A DNA stretch of 64,000 bases from Porticoccaceae bacterium LTM1 (GTDB lineage: Bacteria > Pseudomonadota > Gammaproteobacteria > Pseudomonadales > Porticoccaceae). Every line of letters starts with the position of its first letter. The first letter of the stretch is position 1. The position numbers and the translations under genes were made by a program. The stretch lies in NCBI GenBank assembly GCA_030252795.1, contig CP127080.1, positions 2,187,501-2,251,500 of the forward strand. Reading direction: 5' to 3'. The notes beneath the pieces are model-generated. The model did not search any database. It saw only the letters and a list, made by a program, of their open reading frames with translations, and was not told the origin of the DNA. Positions 1 through 11,171 of this stretch are shown piece after piece.

Positions 1-1232
1 TGGAACTGGACCCCCAGCGCCGATTGAATCACCGGCATGCTGATAATACTCTTCTCTTCCTCGGAGCGAACAACCTGCTCCTCTTCACCGTCTGCATTAA
101 TACGGGTTTCGATACGGGATTTGTTCTCTACAAACAGAATCGCCATCGGCCACTTAACATTTTTGGACGTGGCCGCATGCATCTTGGCACCACCATCTGA
201 ATCCAGATTGATGTGCACTGCCGGCCTACCATTTTCATCGAAGCCGGCACGAGCTCCTGTTACTGACTGGCCACCAATAATGGCACGACGCTCCAGTTTG
301 GCAGTACGTGCGGGATTGTCTTTAAAAGAGAAAACTTCACCAGTCTCATCTTTGGACTTGAGACGAAACTCGAGGGTAGCTGTTTTGTCGATAATACGCT
401 TGGCTTCGGCGGTGTCCTGCACCCCTGGAAGCTGTACCACGATACGGTCTTTACCTTGACGCTGAACAATAGGCTCGGACACACCCAGTTCATTTACACG
501 ATTTTTCAGAGAAGTGAGGTTTTGTTTAACTGCACTATCGATCAGTTCTTCTTTGGCAGCTTCACTCAGTTGCACAATCAGAGAAAACTCATCATCGCTC
601 TGCTGTGCCGGAGGCAATTGCACAATAGACAAATCGCGAAACTCGGAACGAACCTTGGCTTTGGCCAAGTCCAGGTTTTCCTGATCACGGAAACGAATGG
701 AGGCCTGCAGGTTTTCGTCAAAATCCACTAACCCTACATAACGGATTTTGTCCTCGCGGAGCTTGGTGCGCAGCGAGTCCAGACGAGTCTCCATCTCCTG
801 TTTGATACGAGTGCCTGTGTCCACCTGCATCAGGAAGTGAATACCACCACTCAGGTCGAGGCCAAGCTTCATCGGGTTACCGCCCAAATCCGCCAACCAA
901 TCAGGAGTAGTGGAAGCCAGGTTTAGTGCCACCACATAGTCGCGACCCAGAGCCTGCTGAATCAGTGCTTTGGCGCGAAGCTGCTGCTCACGATCTTTCA
1001 ATCTCAGCAGCGCATTCTTTTCGGTTACCTCACCACCAAAGTTGGCGACATCACCTTCATCCAGGGCCTTGCGAGCACGATCCAACACCGACTCATCCAG
1101 TACCATCGCACTGCTCGAGCCAGAAATCTGAATTGCCGGATCAGGTGCGTACAAATTGGGTGCGGCATAGATAAAGCTGAACGCCACAAGGGCCACGATC
1201 AGCAGGTATTTCCATAAAGGGTAACGGTTCAT
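1..1232 (-). CDS. secD: Protein translocase subunit SecD (5' part, cut by window edge)
   Basis: SecD is a membrane subunit of the SecDF complex, which uses the proton gradient to pull proteins through SecYEG. The start is the ATG at 1232 and about 410 codons are present; E. coli SecD is about 615 residues, so roughly the C-terminal third (the membrane bundle) lies outside the window. The N-terminus has one hydrophobic segment (KYLLIVALVAFSFIYAAPN) and is followed by the family stretch around LGLDLSGGIHFLMQVD. The partial periplasmic P1 domain reads without interruption to position 1. It follows tgt by 79 bp, and the yajC gene usually found between them is missing. Identification is firm. Confidence 0.93.
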   Translation of the reverse strand, partial: MNRYPLWKYLLIVALVAFSFIYAAPNLYAPDPAIQISGSSSAMVLDESVLDRARKALDEGDVANFGGEVTEKNALLRLKDREQQLRAKALIQQALGRDYVVALNLASTTPDWLADLGGNPMKLGLDLSGGIHFLMQVDTGTRIKQEMETRLDSLRTKLREDKIRYVGLVDFDENLQASIRFRDQENLDLAKAKVRSEFRDLSIVQLPPAQQSDDEFSLIVQLSEAAKEELIDSAVKQNLTSLKNRVNELGVSEPIVQRQGKDRIVVQLPGVQDTAEAKRIIDKTATLEFRLKSKDETGEVFSFKDNPARTAKLERRAIIGGQSVTGARAGFDENGRPAVHINLDSDGGAKMHAATSKNVKWPMAILFVENKSRIETRINADGEEEQVVRSEEEKSIISMPVIQSALGVQF

Positions 1233-1311
1233 ATCAGTCCCGTAGGGCTTTTCCGCCCTGTTTTTCATTTATGTTGTATTTAAAGGGTGCCCGAGTATAG
1301 CGGGATTTAGC

Positions 1312-3500
<2,189 letters not shown>

Positions 3501-3609
3501 GACGGGAATAGGCACCAACGAGTTCATTCAAAGGGCTGGCAAGGGTAGCGGAAAAACGCAGATTTTTCCATTGACGCATTCCCCGCCACTGCTATAATGC
3601 GCCCCCTGT

Positions 3610-3696
3610 GCCAGAGTGGTGAAATTGGTAGACACAGGGGATTCAAAATCCCCCGCCCTTAAAAGCGTGCCGGTTCGAGTCCGGCCTCTGGTACCA
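3610..3696 (+). tRNA. tRNA-Leu (anticodon CAA)
   Basis: The 87-nt cloverleaf has acceptor arms GCCAGAG and CTCTGGT, a discriminator A and an encoded CCA. The anticodon stem GGGGA/TCCCC frames the loop TTCAAAA (anticodon CAA, reading UUG). A long variable arm and the T-loop GGTTCGAGTCC are present, as expected for a class II tRNA-Leu. Its last 24 bases are repeated exactly at 13316-13339, marking it as the attachment site of the following island. Confidence 0.97.
3673..3696 (+). repeat. Left attachment-site repeat (3' end of tRNA-Leu)
   Basis: The last 24 nt of tRNA-Leu, from the T-loop to CCA, are identical to 13316-13339 in the same orientation. The base before and the bases after each copy differ, so the identity stops exactly at the tRNA end. 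This is the usual crossover segment of tyrosine-recombinase islands that target tRNA genes. Confidence 0.85.
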
Positions 3697-3707
3697 GTAA
3701 TATCAAG

Positions 3708-3732
3708 GGGTTGCAGCGATGCAGCCCTTTTT
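3708..3732 (+). terminator. Intrinsic terminator of tRNA-Leu (island-side)
   Basis: An 8-bp stem (3708-3715 with 3720-3727, one G-U pair) closes a GCGA loop and is followed by five T residues. It lies 12 nt after the tRNA, inside the island, and would end tRNA-Leu transcription. Confidence 0.75.
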
Positions 3733-4038
3733 ATTGCCCGGTCAATTCGCTCTCAACGCCCCCACTTTGACCACCGAGAATAGACGCCAGCGGATTCTTG
3801 CTAATCGCAGCAGGGCTGCATTGTTGAAAATTCAACGAACTAGTCGGTTTAGCATGTACTCGTGTATGTATTTTATCAATAGGCTAAATAGTTCGGATTT
3901 TGGGAACGCTTGTTGGGCATTCACTCATGTTGCGACCCGTCGAATTTGTGGCCAGCCCTGCAAACAAGGGGCGTGATTAATGTTGAATGGCCTCCCGCCC
4001 CAACCCGGCGTAGCAGGCTCGGGTAATGCGAGCCGGAA
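3733..4038. other. Gene-free stretch inside the island
   Basis: I see no credible gene here. The one open frame (3719-3976, plus) has no family resemblance, starts inside the terminator hairpin and lacks a ribosome site. It could be decayed remains of the integrase end of the island, but nothing recognisable supports that. Confidence 0.5.
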
Positions 4039-4368
4039 TCAATGCTTCCCGATCAACGCCTCCAATACAGCCACAGACACCTGAATGTCCTGGATAGCGA
4101 CACCGGTCAGATCTGCAATGGTCAACTGATGTTCAGAGGTTCTCCCTGGCGCTTTTCCAGTAATGACGTCACCCAGTTCAACCGCTTTCGAACTGTCGAT
4201 GACGCCATGGGTAACGGCTTTGAAAATCTCCCCTCTTGATTGGCACTGATCCAAGCTGTCGCCGACCAAAACCTCGGCCATTGCAAGCGCGTCTAAATCC
4301 AGCTCCTGCCTGTCCGGCGTGTCCGATCCCATGGCGGTGATGTGAGTCCCCATTCGAATTGTCTGCCC
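4039..4368 (-). pseudogene. Ornithine cyclodeaminase / mu-crystallin family remnant (C-terminal third only)
   Basis: The minus-strand frame reads a C-terminal fragment of the ornithine cyclodeaminase/mu-crystallin family, NAD(P)-dependent enzymes of about 320 residues. Recognisable pieces are GTHITAMGSDTPDRQELD, the ELGDVITGKAPGRTS block and the LTGVAIQDIQVSV end. Only about 105-110 residues remain. A TGA lies upstream in frame at 4369-4371 and the Rossmann NAD-binding half is absent. It is therefore a broken gene, lying between the left island end and the peptidase gene. Family assignment rests on motif memory and is good but not certain. Confidence 0.7.
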
Positions 4369-4506
4369 TCAAAGCGGACATTTATGCAAACCGATGAGAA
4401 AATAAATGGACCGGACACGCAAGCCAAAGGGGGAGAGAGGCGAGGCGCATCCGGTCCAACCAACTACTAACAACGGGAAACATAGTGTCGATATAGTATT
4501 GAGGCC

Positions 4507-6696
4507 TTAGTGGTCGCGGGTCTTCATCAACTGGCGAATGAAATATGACGTTATCATTGCCGAATTGAACGCCCTCCCTTCATCATTCACCGCCATAGCA
4601 TGCCCTCCTTCTTTCGCCTCGTAGAAGAGCGTCGGATGACCGGAGGCCATCATCCTGGCGGCCATCTTTCTCGCATGCCCAGGATGTACATGATCGTCTT
4701 GAGTGGATGTCATGAAGAAAATTTCTGGATATTTTGTATCCACATCAATGTTCTGATAGGGCGAATATCCCAACAGCGCCTCTCTATCTGCATCAACTTC
4801 TGGATTTCCATATTCATCTATCCAGCTCGCTCCGGCCAGGAGCTTATGGAACCGCATCATGTCAAGCAGTGGCACAAGAGAAACAGACGCACCAAACAGG
4901 TCTGGCCTCTGTGTTGCCACCACGCCTGCAGTAAGCCCACCGTTAGACCCGCCGACAAAGCCAACTTTCCCTTTGGCGGTAAATCCTCGCTGAATCAAAT
5001 CCTCGGTGACGGCGTAAATATCATCGTACACCGTTTGTCGCGTTTGCCGTTTGGCAACGCTGTACCATTTGGGACCATATTCCCCGCCACCCCGAGGGTT
5101 CACCGAAACAAAAATGCCACCCTGCTTGAGCCAAATGTCATGAAATGGCCCGATGTAACGAGGCTCATACGATGCCGGTACGCTTAATCCAAAACCACCA
5201 TATCCATACATAACTACAGGCGAGCTACCGTCAAGTTTCAGCCTCTTCTTATGGACAACAAAATACGGGATTTTTGTGCCGTCCTTTGCCAAGGCGAACA
5301 TCTGCGTTGTTTCGAATTCTTCATGCCCATCAAAGGGCGCTTGCTGAGCTCTAACTGTCGGGGCCGCGTTTTGCTCAATTGCGAGCAACTGCGGCGCTGT
5401 CAGGAAACTCTCATATGTCCACAGACTGACCGGGGAATTAACATCCGTGCCCCCAACAGGATTTACTGTGCCTTGTCCAGGCAACTGCACATCCTGAGTA
5501 ACCCAGCTCCCCTTGTCATCAAGGGAGATGCTTTTAAGGCAGGAAATTACATCACAAAGTGCATTGACCAGCAGTGTGTCTTTTGAGACGACGACGCCGT
5601 CAATCATGCGAATTGCCTGGTTTTCTGCGCTTGAGAAAACTGTTTCAACAGCACCTGCGCTTTTGCCACCCTGAGCGATGATTTTTCGAAGATTGACTCC
5701 GACGACATCGCCGGCACGAAAGACCTGCCCGCCGACTGCCCAATCTGCTTGAAGCGACAGAAAAATCGTCTGGTCAATGCCATGCAGGCCGTACCAAGCA
5801 AAGTCCATGACTTCTTGAGGAAACTCCAGCTTCACGAGCCCTTTTTGGCCGTCTACTGCGTACACACTTCCTTCAGAAAAGTTCTTTGCATCCAGGATCA
5901 ACGGTTTGCTGTAGCTCGCGGAACTCGCAATGGTTGGTGCGATCAGGACATGACTTCTTGAACCCTCGTAGACTGACTGGGCACTTTTCAAGTCTGTGCC
6001 GCGCTGCCAACGTCTAACTATCCTGGGGTATCCAGACTCTGTTGCTTCGTCCGAGGCAAGAACAATAGCAATCTGCAGCGTGTTCTCGTTTTCCCAAACA
6101 GCAAATTGACGAGCCACTGGCGTACTAAAGCCTCCTTTCACAAATTCCCTTTTGTGCAGGTCAAATTCTCGATAAGAAATCGCTTCCGACCCACCATCTG
6201 ACAACCCTAGAAGCACACGGCTGCCATCTGGGGAAAAGCTGAGTCTAAAGAGCGGTATGTACCAATTCTTACCCTCCTCGTCAGCGATGGCGTCAATATC
6301 TACCAAAACCTCCCATAGAGCACTCGAACGACCATAGCTCTCAACGGAAACTCTTCTCAAAACACCGCGGGGGTGCTCCGTTGACTGCTCCAGCGCGTAA
6401 ACCATGCCACGGTGCTGCCGAAGTTCACCACGTCCAGGAAGACGATCATCAGACTGATAGAGCGACAGAAACCGCGCCCTGAGCTGATCAAAGCCTGGCT
6501 CCGCGGTCAGTTGTTCTACAGTTTTTTTGTTCTGACTTTCCACCCATTCGATCACATCTGCCGACCCGGTGTTCTCTAGCCACTGATACGGGTCGCTGTC
6601 ATCCGAAGCATGTACATTCAGGGAGAACATGAAGATTGCTGAGGCTGCCATGTTCAGGGTTCTAAGAAAATTTCTTCGCGAGGAAGTTGTTGTCAC
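4507..6696 (-). CDS. Tat-exported prolyl oligopeptidase (family S9A)
   Basis: This serine peptidase probably cleaves proline-containing or cyclic oligopeptides in the periplasm. It has 729 residues: a twin-arginine signal (SRRNFLR and a hydrophobic stretch to NVHA, residues 1-30), a long beta-propeller region, and a C-terminal alpha/beta hydrolase with RGGGEYG, the nucleophile motif GGSNGG (Ser near 584), QDDHVHPGHA for the Asp and EGGHA for the His (near 699). The start is a GTG at 6696 behind a strong AGGAGA site. It lies last in the sigma-fecR-receptor gene row, 113 bp after the TonB receptor, so it likely digests what the receptor imports. Lasso-peptide isopeptidases sit in similar surroundings, but no lasso biosynthesis genes are present. 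Confidence 0.9.
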   Translation of the reverse strand: MTTTSSRRNFLRTLNMAASAIFMFSLNVHASDDSDPYQWLENTGSADVIEWVESQNKKTVEQLTAEPGFDQLRARFLSLYQSDDRLPGRGELRQHRGMVYALEQSTEHPRGVLRRVSVESYGRSSALWEVLVDIDAIADEEGKNWYIPLFRLSFSPDGSRVLLGLSDGGSEAISYREFDLHKREFVKGGFSTPVARQFAVWENENTLQIAIVLASDEATESGYPRIVRRWQRGTDLKSAQSVYEGSRSHVLIAPTIASSASYSKPLILDAKNFSEGSVYAVDGQKGLVKLEFPQEVMDFAWYGLHGIDQTIFLSLQADWAVGGQVFRAGDVVGVNLRKIIAQGGKSAGAVETVFSSAENQAIRMIDGVVVSKDTLLVNALCDVISCLKSISLDDKGSWVTQDVQLPGQGTVNPVGGTDVNSPVSLWTYESFLTAPQLLAIEQNAAPTVRAQQAPFDGHEEFETTQMFALAKDGTKIPYFVVHKKRLKLDGSSPVVMYGYGGFGLSVPASYEPRYIGPFHDIWLKQGGIFVSVNPRGGGEYGPKWYSVAKRQTRQTVYDDIYAVTEDLIQRGFTAKGKVGFVGGSNGGLTAGVVATQRPDLFGASVSLVPLLDMMRFHKLLAGASWIDEYGNPEVDADREALLGYSPYQNIDVDTKYPEIFFMTSTQDDHVHPGHARKMAARMMASGHPTLFYEAKEGGHAMAVNDEGRAFNSAMITSYFIRQLMKTRDH

Positions 6697-6767
6697 TGCT
6701 GTTCTCCTGTGGTCAAGCTGGACGACAGTTGTATTTTAGGCGTCCACGATCGGGAATATTGGATGCC

Positions 6768-6794
6768 GCTGGCTCGGCATGACACCGAGCCAGC
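6768..6794. repeat. Hairpin between receptor and peptidase genes
   Basis: A perfect 10-bp stem (GCTGGCTCGG with CCGAGCCAGC) encloses a 7-nt loop. No T-run follows on either strand, so it is more likely an mRNA-stabilising or attenuating hairpin than a terminator. It would allow unequal expression of receptor and peptidase. Confidence 0.55.
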
Positions 6795-6809
6795 AAGCAA
6801 TCCTGATGG

Positions 6810-9419
6810 CTAAAAACTCATTGTCAGTGACAAACCCACTGTACGCGGTCGAGAAACAATGGCAGTCGAGAAGAATGGCGATACAGAATCGATTCCTCGC
6901 TCGTCGGTCAGATTTTTGACATAGGCGCGCAACACAAACCGATCATTGCTCAAGCTCGCATGTAAGTTATAGGTATCGTAAGACTCGAGCACCAATCGCT
7001 CAGCAGCGCCGAGGTCACCGAGGCGATCATCCACGTGCCGCCACGAACCGCCGATGCCGATGTTGTAACCATTGAATTCCGGAAAGTCGTAACTGATGGT
7101 TCCACCGTGAGTGAGATCGGGCGCATTGGGCAGCTTATCGCCGGCAACGGCGCCAACACCGGGCGCATCCTCTTCGAGTTTGGCATCCAGGGTGCCGAGG
7201 TTAAAACTGATGGACAAATTATCGGTTGGACGCGCTGTGACAGCGAGTTCGATCCCTTCGCTGCTTGCCTTGCCGCCATTTCCGGTGTACGCAAAACCGC
7301 CACTGATCTGGCGAATCTGGATATCGTCCCAGTCGATGTAGAACGCAGCCAGATCAATTGATACGCGATTGTCGGCCAGCAAGGTCTTGACGCCAATTTC
7401 GTAGTTGGTCAGCGAGTCCGAGTCGTACACTACCCCAGCGCCTGCAGCTATGGCAGAGGGAGAAAGTGAATTGGGCCCGCCTGGGCGGAATCCCTGAGCC
7501 GCACGGGCGTACAACATGGTCGAGTCTGAAATATGCCAGCGCGGTGTGATCAGAAACGTCGTTGCATCGTCGTCTGACTTTACGTGGGGGAAGACATTCT
7601 CATTGTTGGCGTCACAGGTCGACGGTACGCCGGCATCAAAGGTACTGCACTGCCACAGGCCGCCCAGTGTCTGGTCAAACTCTGTCTCGTTGCTGCTCCA
7701 CCGAACACCGCCGGTGATGTCAAACGTATAACTCAGATGATAAGTGATTTCGCCAAAAATTCCGGTATGTTTAAACTCAGACTGCCAGCTGGATGAAAAC
7801 ATATTTTCTGCCGTACCCGTGGTGAAGCCACCTCCGCCCCAAGTCGGTTCATCTGTGCTCGGCGTTCCGTCAGCCAGGAGCCCTTGCTCCAAACTACGTA
7901 AGTAAGAGTCCTCGCCGGTCAGGTAAGCACCTACCGACCACTCCAGCACGTCATTTGCAGCGGACGAAAGCTTGATCTCTTGTGACCACTTCTCTGTTTT
8001 GGTGTTAAGTTTGTCGGGAAATGATACAACGCCAGGGAAACCCGAAAACTCGCCACCCTCAATGCGGGTCCAATCGGTTACACTGGAAACATCTATGACG
8101 TTGTAGGCCGTTGTCGATGTCAGTACAGCACCGCCAAAGTCATAGCGCACTGTCAGCGAGTATAGTTCGAGATCCTGATTCAATGGCTCTGGTGCCCAGC
8201 GTTCCTGCTTATAATCACCGAAAACTGGTTCGAGCGAGGGAATATCAATGCGAACTTCTGGGTTGCCATCGATATCGGTACTCTGCAACATGGCGGTTGC
8301 CTGAAGGGTCAGGTTCTCACCAGGCTTGGTGAGCAACGAAATCCGCCCGCCGCTGCTCTTGAGGTCATTGACATCCTTTTTGCCAGTTACGAGGTTGTCA
8401 ATGTAGCCCGCTTCCTCTCGGCTGAAAGCGCTGACCCGGATAGCCGTGGTATCGCTGAGCGGGAAGTTGCCTGCGGCTTCTACGCCGTAGCCATTGCCGC
8501 CATGCGAGACAGCGTTAGCGTCAAGTCGAACATCGAAGGAAGTTTGCTCTGTGTCTGGTGATTTGGTCACGTATTTGAGCAGCCCGCCAAGCGAATTCGC
8601 ACCATATCGCGTACCCTGCGGCCCACGCAGAACCTCGACCCGCTCAATATCAAAGGTATTTACGTCCGGCTTAAACCTGGAGCCGACGGCCAGGGCTGTC
8701 GATGAACCAACGGTTACATCGTCGATGTAGGTTGCCACGGTCGCACTCTGCTCAAACGTCGAGGTACTGATTCCCCTCAGGATGAGCATTCGATTAGAGG
8801 CGCCTCCGCCAGTGAAATTGATATTGGGTATCTGGCCAACAAAGTCGTCGAGGCTTGAGGCACTTAACTCCTGTAGTTGCTGGCTGCCAACAGCGGTCAC
8901 TGACGACGCAACATCGCGCAGTCTCTCGTCACGGCGCGAAGCGGTAACGATGACCTCCTCAATCTGTGTAACACCGGGTTGTTGGGCGGCTACGCCACCG
9001 CTGGTAGAAGCCCCGAAGATTGAAGCAATTACTCCCAATAATGTGGTTCTTTTATTCATTACTTTCTCCCCTGCAACCGGCGCTTCCGCCAGAGCAATGT
9101 TGATATAGCCATCATTGCTGAACGTCGGCTTGAGCCCGGTCCCATCGAGGAGCAATCGAATTGCCTCGCGCGGGGGGTATAAACCAACTAACCGATTGGT
9201 CGTCTTGTCACGCGCGAGCTCGAACGTGAAAATCAAGGTGATATCGGCTTGTTCAGCAAACGTGATGAGCGATACGTCCGCTCGTTGCTGAGGAATGTCG
9301 AAATGTTTCGCTTCTTGTTTGTTTGAACCAGCCGCAACCGCCGCCGGTGACCCAAGGGACAACAGGCATACAGTAGCGAACAAGAGAGCGATGCCTCGGC
9401 AACCCTCAACTTGGCGCAT
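6810..9419 (-). CDS. TonB-dependent outer-membrane receptor with STN signalling domain
   Basis: The receptor takes up a ligand through the outer membrane with energy from TonB. Its STN domain reports ligand binding to the FecR/sigma pair encoded just upstream. From ATG 9419 (869 residues) it has a signal peptide ending near SPAAVAA, an STN domain (about residues 40-110), a TonB box-like IEEVIVTASR (about 153-161), a plug with RVEVLRGPQGTRYG, and a beta-barrel ending in the terminal Phe of LSLTMSF. I chose ATG 9419 because it has an AGGTG ribosome site and lies just downstream of the ECF-type promoter at 9437-9465. An upstream in-frame start at 9521 would precede that promoter. Substrate is unknown; the linked peptidase suggests a peptide. 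Confidence 0.9.
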   Translation of the reverse strand: MRQVEGCRGIALLFATVCLLSLGSPAAVAAGSNKQEAKHFDIPQQRADVSLITFAEQADITLIFTFELARDKTTNRLVGLYPPREAIRLLLDGTGLKPTFSNDGYINIALAEAPVAGEKVMNKRTTLLGVIASIFGASTSGGVAAQQPGVTQIEEVIVTASRRDERLRDVASSVTAVGSQQLQELSASSLDDFVGQIPNINFTGGGASNRMLILRGISTSTFEQSATVATYIDDVTVGSSTALAVGSRFKPDVNTFDIERVEVLRGPQGTRYGANSLGGLLKYVTKSPDTEQTSFDVRLDANAVSHGGNGYGVEAAGNFPLSDTTAIRVSAFSREEAGYIDNLVTGKKDVNDLKSSGGRISLLTKPGENLTLQATAMLQSTDIDGNPEVRIDIPSLEPVFGDYKQERWAPEPLNQDLELYSLTVRYDFGGAVLTSTTAYNVIDVSSVTDWTRIEGGEFSGFPGVVSFPDKLNTKTEKWSQEIKLSSAANDVLEWSVGAYLTGEDSYLRSLEQGLLADGTPSTDEPTWGGGGFTTGTAENMFSSSWQSEFKHTGIFGEITYHLSYTFDITGGVRWSSNETEFDQTLGGLWQCSTFDAGVPSTCDANNENVFPHVKSDDDATTFLITPRWHISDSTMLYARAAQGFRPGGPNSLSPSAIAAGAGVVYDSDSLTNYEIGVKTLLADNRVSIDLAAFYIDWDDIQIRQISGGFAYTGNGGKASSEGIELAVTARPTDNLSISFNLGTLDAKLEEDAPGVGAVAGDKLPNAPDLTHGGTISYDFPEFNGYNIGIGGSWRHVDDRLGDLGAAERLVLESYDTYNLHASLSNDRFVLRAYVKNLTDERGIDSVSPFFSTAIVSRPRTVGLSLTMSF

Positions 9420-9436
9420 AAAAAGCACCTGTTGTT

Positions 9437-9465
9437 TAGACAAAATTGAACGCATTTTCCCCCAT
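9437..9465 (-). promoter_or_regulatory. ECF sigma-type promoter of the TonB receptor
   Basis: On the minus strand, ATGGGGGAAAAT (plus 9454-9465) is followed by CGTTC and then TTTGTCTA. The same blocks with identical spacing occur at 11172-11200 before the sigma gene. GGAAAAT as -35 and GTCTA as -10, about 16 bp apart, suit an iron-starvation type ECF factor. The receptor ATG is 18 nt downstream. Confidence 0.7.
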
Positions 9466-9529
9466 CTTGGTCTTTGCTCCCTGGGCGAATCGATGGACTT
9501 CTTTGAGCATAGCATCGACAACCTGTGCC

Positions 9530-10594
9530 CTACTTCTGTGCGCTAAGGAGGATTCGATTGTCGCCCTGCCACTCGTAGACAATATTGAAGTGATTGCGCA
9601 AAGTGGCGAGCAGCCCCTCAACGTCACCTGCTTTGAAGAGGCCTGCGACTTGAACAGCTTTTGCATCTTCGTCAAGAAATATAAACTCAACCGCTGTATA
9701 TCGTCCGACCTCGGTAACGGCCTCCTCCAATGACTCGCCGCGGAAGATCAGATTTCCCCCACGCCAGGACAGTTTTACAGCGATCTCGTCACTTTCAATG
9801 CGTTCAGCTTCAATGGACTCTGTGTCTTGGTCGTTGGCCGCAATCAGCGCCCCTTCGCCGGCGCTGATGATCGCGGATGATTGCGTGAGACGCAGGGGCG
9901 CATCCTGTGACAGCACATCTATTGGAGTCTCTACAACGCCAACCAGCACAACACCTTCGGTCACCACAAGCTCTATACTCTGGTCCTGCGTGATTTCCAC
10001 ATTGAATTCGGTACCAACCGCCTGCACCATCTTGTTGCCTACCATGACGCTCAAAGGTCTGCCGGGATCGTGGGCGACCTTAACGTGCACCTCGCCGCGA
10101 TCAAGCATTAACAAGCGATCGGTTTCTGTGTAGTTGACTCGAACGCGACTGTTCGTATTCAGGGTAATGATCGAGCCATCTGACAGTTCGTAGGTTGCCT
10201 GCTCACCAATCGCAGTATCGTACGAGCGGGTGTCAGCAACTGACACAAATTCCTGGGTCACGGAGTCGCCGATGTCCTGCATTTGAACAATGGCGAAGAG
10301 TGAAATCGCCGCCACCACGCTTGCCGCCATGGCGAATAACGCCCGACTCGAAAGGTAGCGCCGCTCCGGCTGTGGTTCAGGGAATAGATCCGCCAGGCGG
10401 CCAAGTGCATCCATGTTGTCCCAGAGCTGCGCTAGCTCCATGAATAGCTTGCAATTGGTTCTACTGCGTGACAGCCAACTGCCCAGTTCCTGCTCTTCCT
10501 CCTCCGTGAGACCCCGTTCAATCGCGGCGATCCAATCGCCAGCCTCTTCAAGTCGACGCTCATTGCTGGAAGGAAACTCTCTGATATTACTCAT
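9530..10594 (-). CDS. FecR family anti-sigma factor
   Basis: FecR proteins span the inner membrane, sense the STN domain of a loaded TonB receptor and control the partner ECF sigma factor. The 354-residue protein has a cytoplasmic N-terminal helical region (about 1-80), one membrane segment (AMAASVVAAISLFAIVQM, near 88-105), and a periplasmic FecR domain with GEQATYELSDGS and LDRGEVHVKVAHD, then a C-terminal part that contacts the STN domain. Its start overlaps the sigma gene stop by 4 bp (ATGA), indicating coupled translation. The receptor follows it. Confident in the family; the inducing ligand is unknown. Confidence 0.9.
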   Translation of the reverse strand: MSNIREFPSSNERRLEEAGDWIAAIERGLTEEEEQELGSWLSRSRTNCKLFMELAQLWDNMDALGRLADLFPEPQPERRYLSSRALFAMAASVVAAISLFAIVQMQDIGDSVTQEFVSVADTRSYDTAIGEQATYELSDGSIITLNTNSRVRVNYTETDRLLMLDRGEVHVKVAHDPGRPLSVMVGNKMVQAVGTEFNVEITQDQSIELVVTEGVVLVGVVETPIDVLSQDAPLRLTQSSAIISAGEGALIAANDQDTESIEAERIESDEIAVKLSWRGGNLIFRGESLEEAVTEVGRYTAVEFIFLDEDAKAVQVAGLFKAGDVEGLLATLRNHFNIVYEWQGDNRILLSAQK

Positions 10595-11145
10595 GCCTGA
10601 CCTCCGTACTGGTCGTCCAGAGCTGACAAATAGCTGCGACAGCGTATAAGGCCTTTTGAAATATGCTTTTCCACAGTTTTTTCGCTGATCTGTAATTTTT
10701 GGGCGATCTCGCTATAGGAGTGCCCGTAAACTCTCTTCAGTACAAATGCGCGACGACACTGAAGCGGAAGGCTTCTCACGGCATCGCAGAACAAAGCAAA
10801 TTCTTCAATATTGCAAACCCGCTCGAAGGTGTCTCCGCTCGGGTCGAACCATGCCTGGACGCTTCCATCGCCTGCTGCTTCAAGGCTCTCTGTCAGCCGA
10901 GTCTCCGCCTTGTTGGTGTAGTTCAGCGCAATATTACGTGCTGTGCGATACATAAATGATCGAGGTGATCGGATTTCGCCTGCCGTGTGTGACTGGCATA
11001 CGCGGACGTAAGTTTCCTGCACAATGTCTTCTACCTCGCTCGGAGGCACGATCCCGCGGACTGCCCGCGCAAGGCCACTCCTGATCGAGAGAAATACGCT
11101 CGCTATCTTGTCATTGCTATTCACTAAAGCTGATATCCCCCACAC
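10591..11145 (-). CDS. ECF-type RNA polymerase sigma factor (FecI-like)
   Basis: An alternative sigma factor that would direct transcription of its own gene and of the receptor. The 184-residue protein has a sigma region 2 (VEDIVQETYVRVCQ, SPRSFMYRTARNIALNY) and a region 4 helix-turn-helix (YSEIAQKLQISEKTVEKHIS). It lacks regions 1 and 3, as ECF factors do. The start given is a GTG at 11145. A second in-frame GTG at 11124 is possible, and neither has an ideal ribosome site. A promoter copy matching the one before the receptor lies at 11172-11200, pointing to autoregulation. It overlaps fecR by 4 bp. Confidence 0.92.
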   Translation of the reverse strand: MWGISALVNSNDKIASVFLSIRSGLARAVRGIVPPSEVEDIVQETYVRVCQSHTAGEIRSPRSFMYRTARNIALNYTNKAETRLTESLEAAGDGSVQAWFDPSGDTFERVCNIEEFALFCDAVRSLPLQCRRAFVLKRVYGHSYSEIAQKLQISEKTVEKHISKGLIRCRSYLSALDDQYGGQA

Positions 11146-11171
11146 TCAAAGAAAATGGTCTCAACCTGTTA

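Noticed and set aside
3719-3976. 85-codon open frame next to the tRNA, possible small integrase or excisionase
   Set aside because: It has no recombinase motif, begins inside the terminator hairpin and has no ribosome site; composition looks non-coding.
9420-9521. Upstream start of the TonB receptor at 9521
   Set aside because: It would place the ECF promoter inside the coding region and put a non-signal sequence before the signal peptide; ATG 9419 has a good ribosome site.
4507-11145. Complete lasso-peptide biosynthesis cluster
   Set aside because: The receptor, FecIR and a peptidase fit, but no precursor, cyclase or transglutaminase-like protease genes are in the window, and the peptidase looks like S9A prolyl oligopeptidase.
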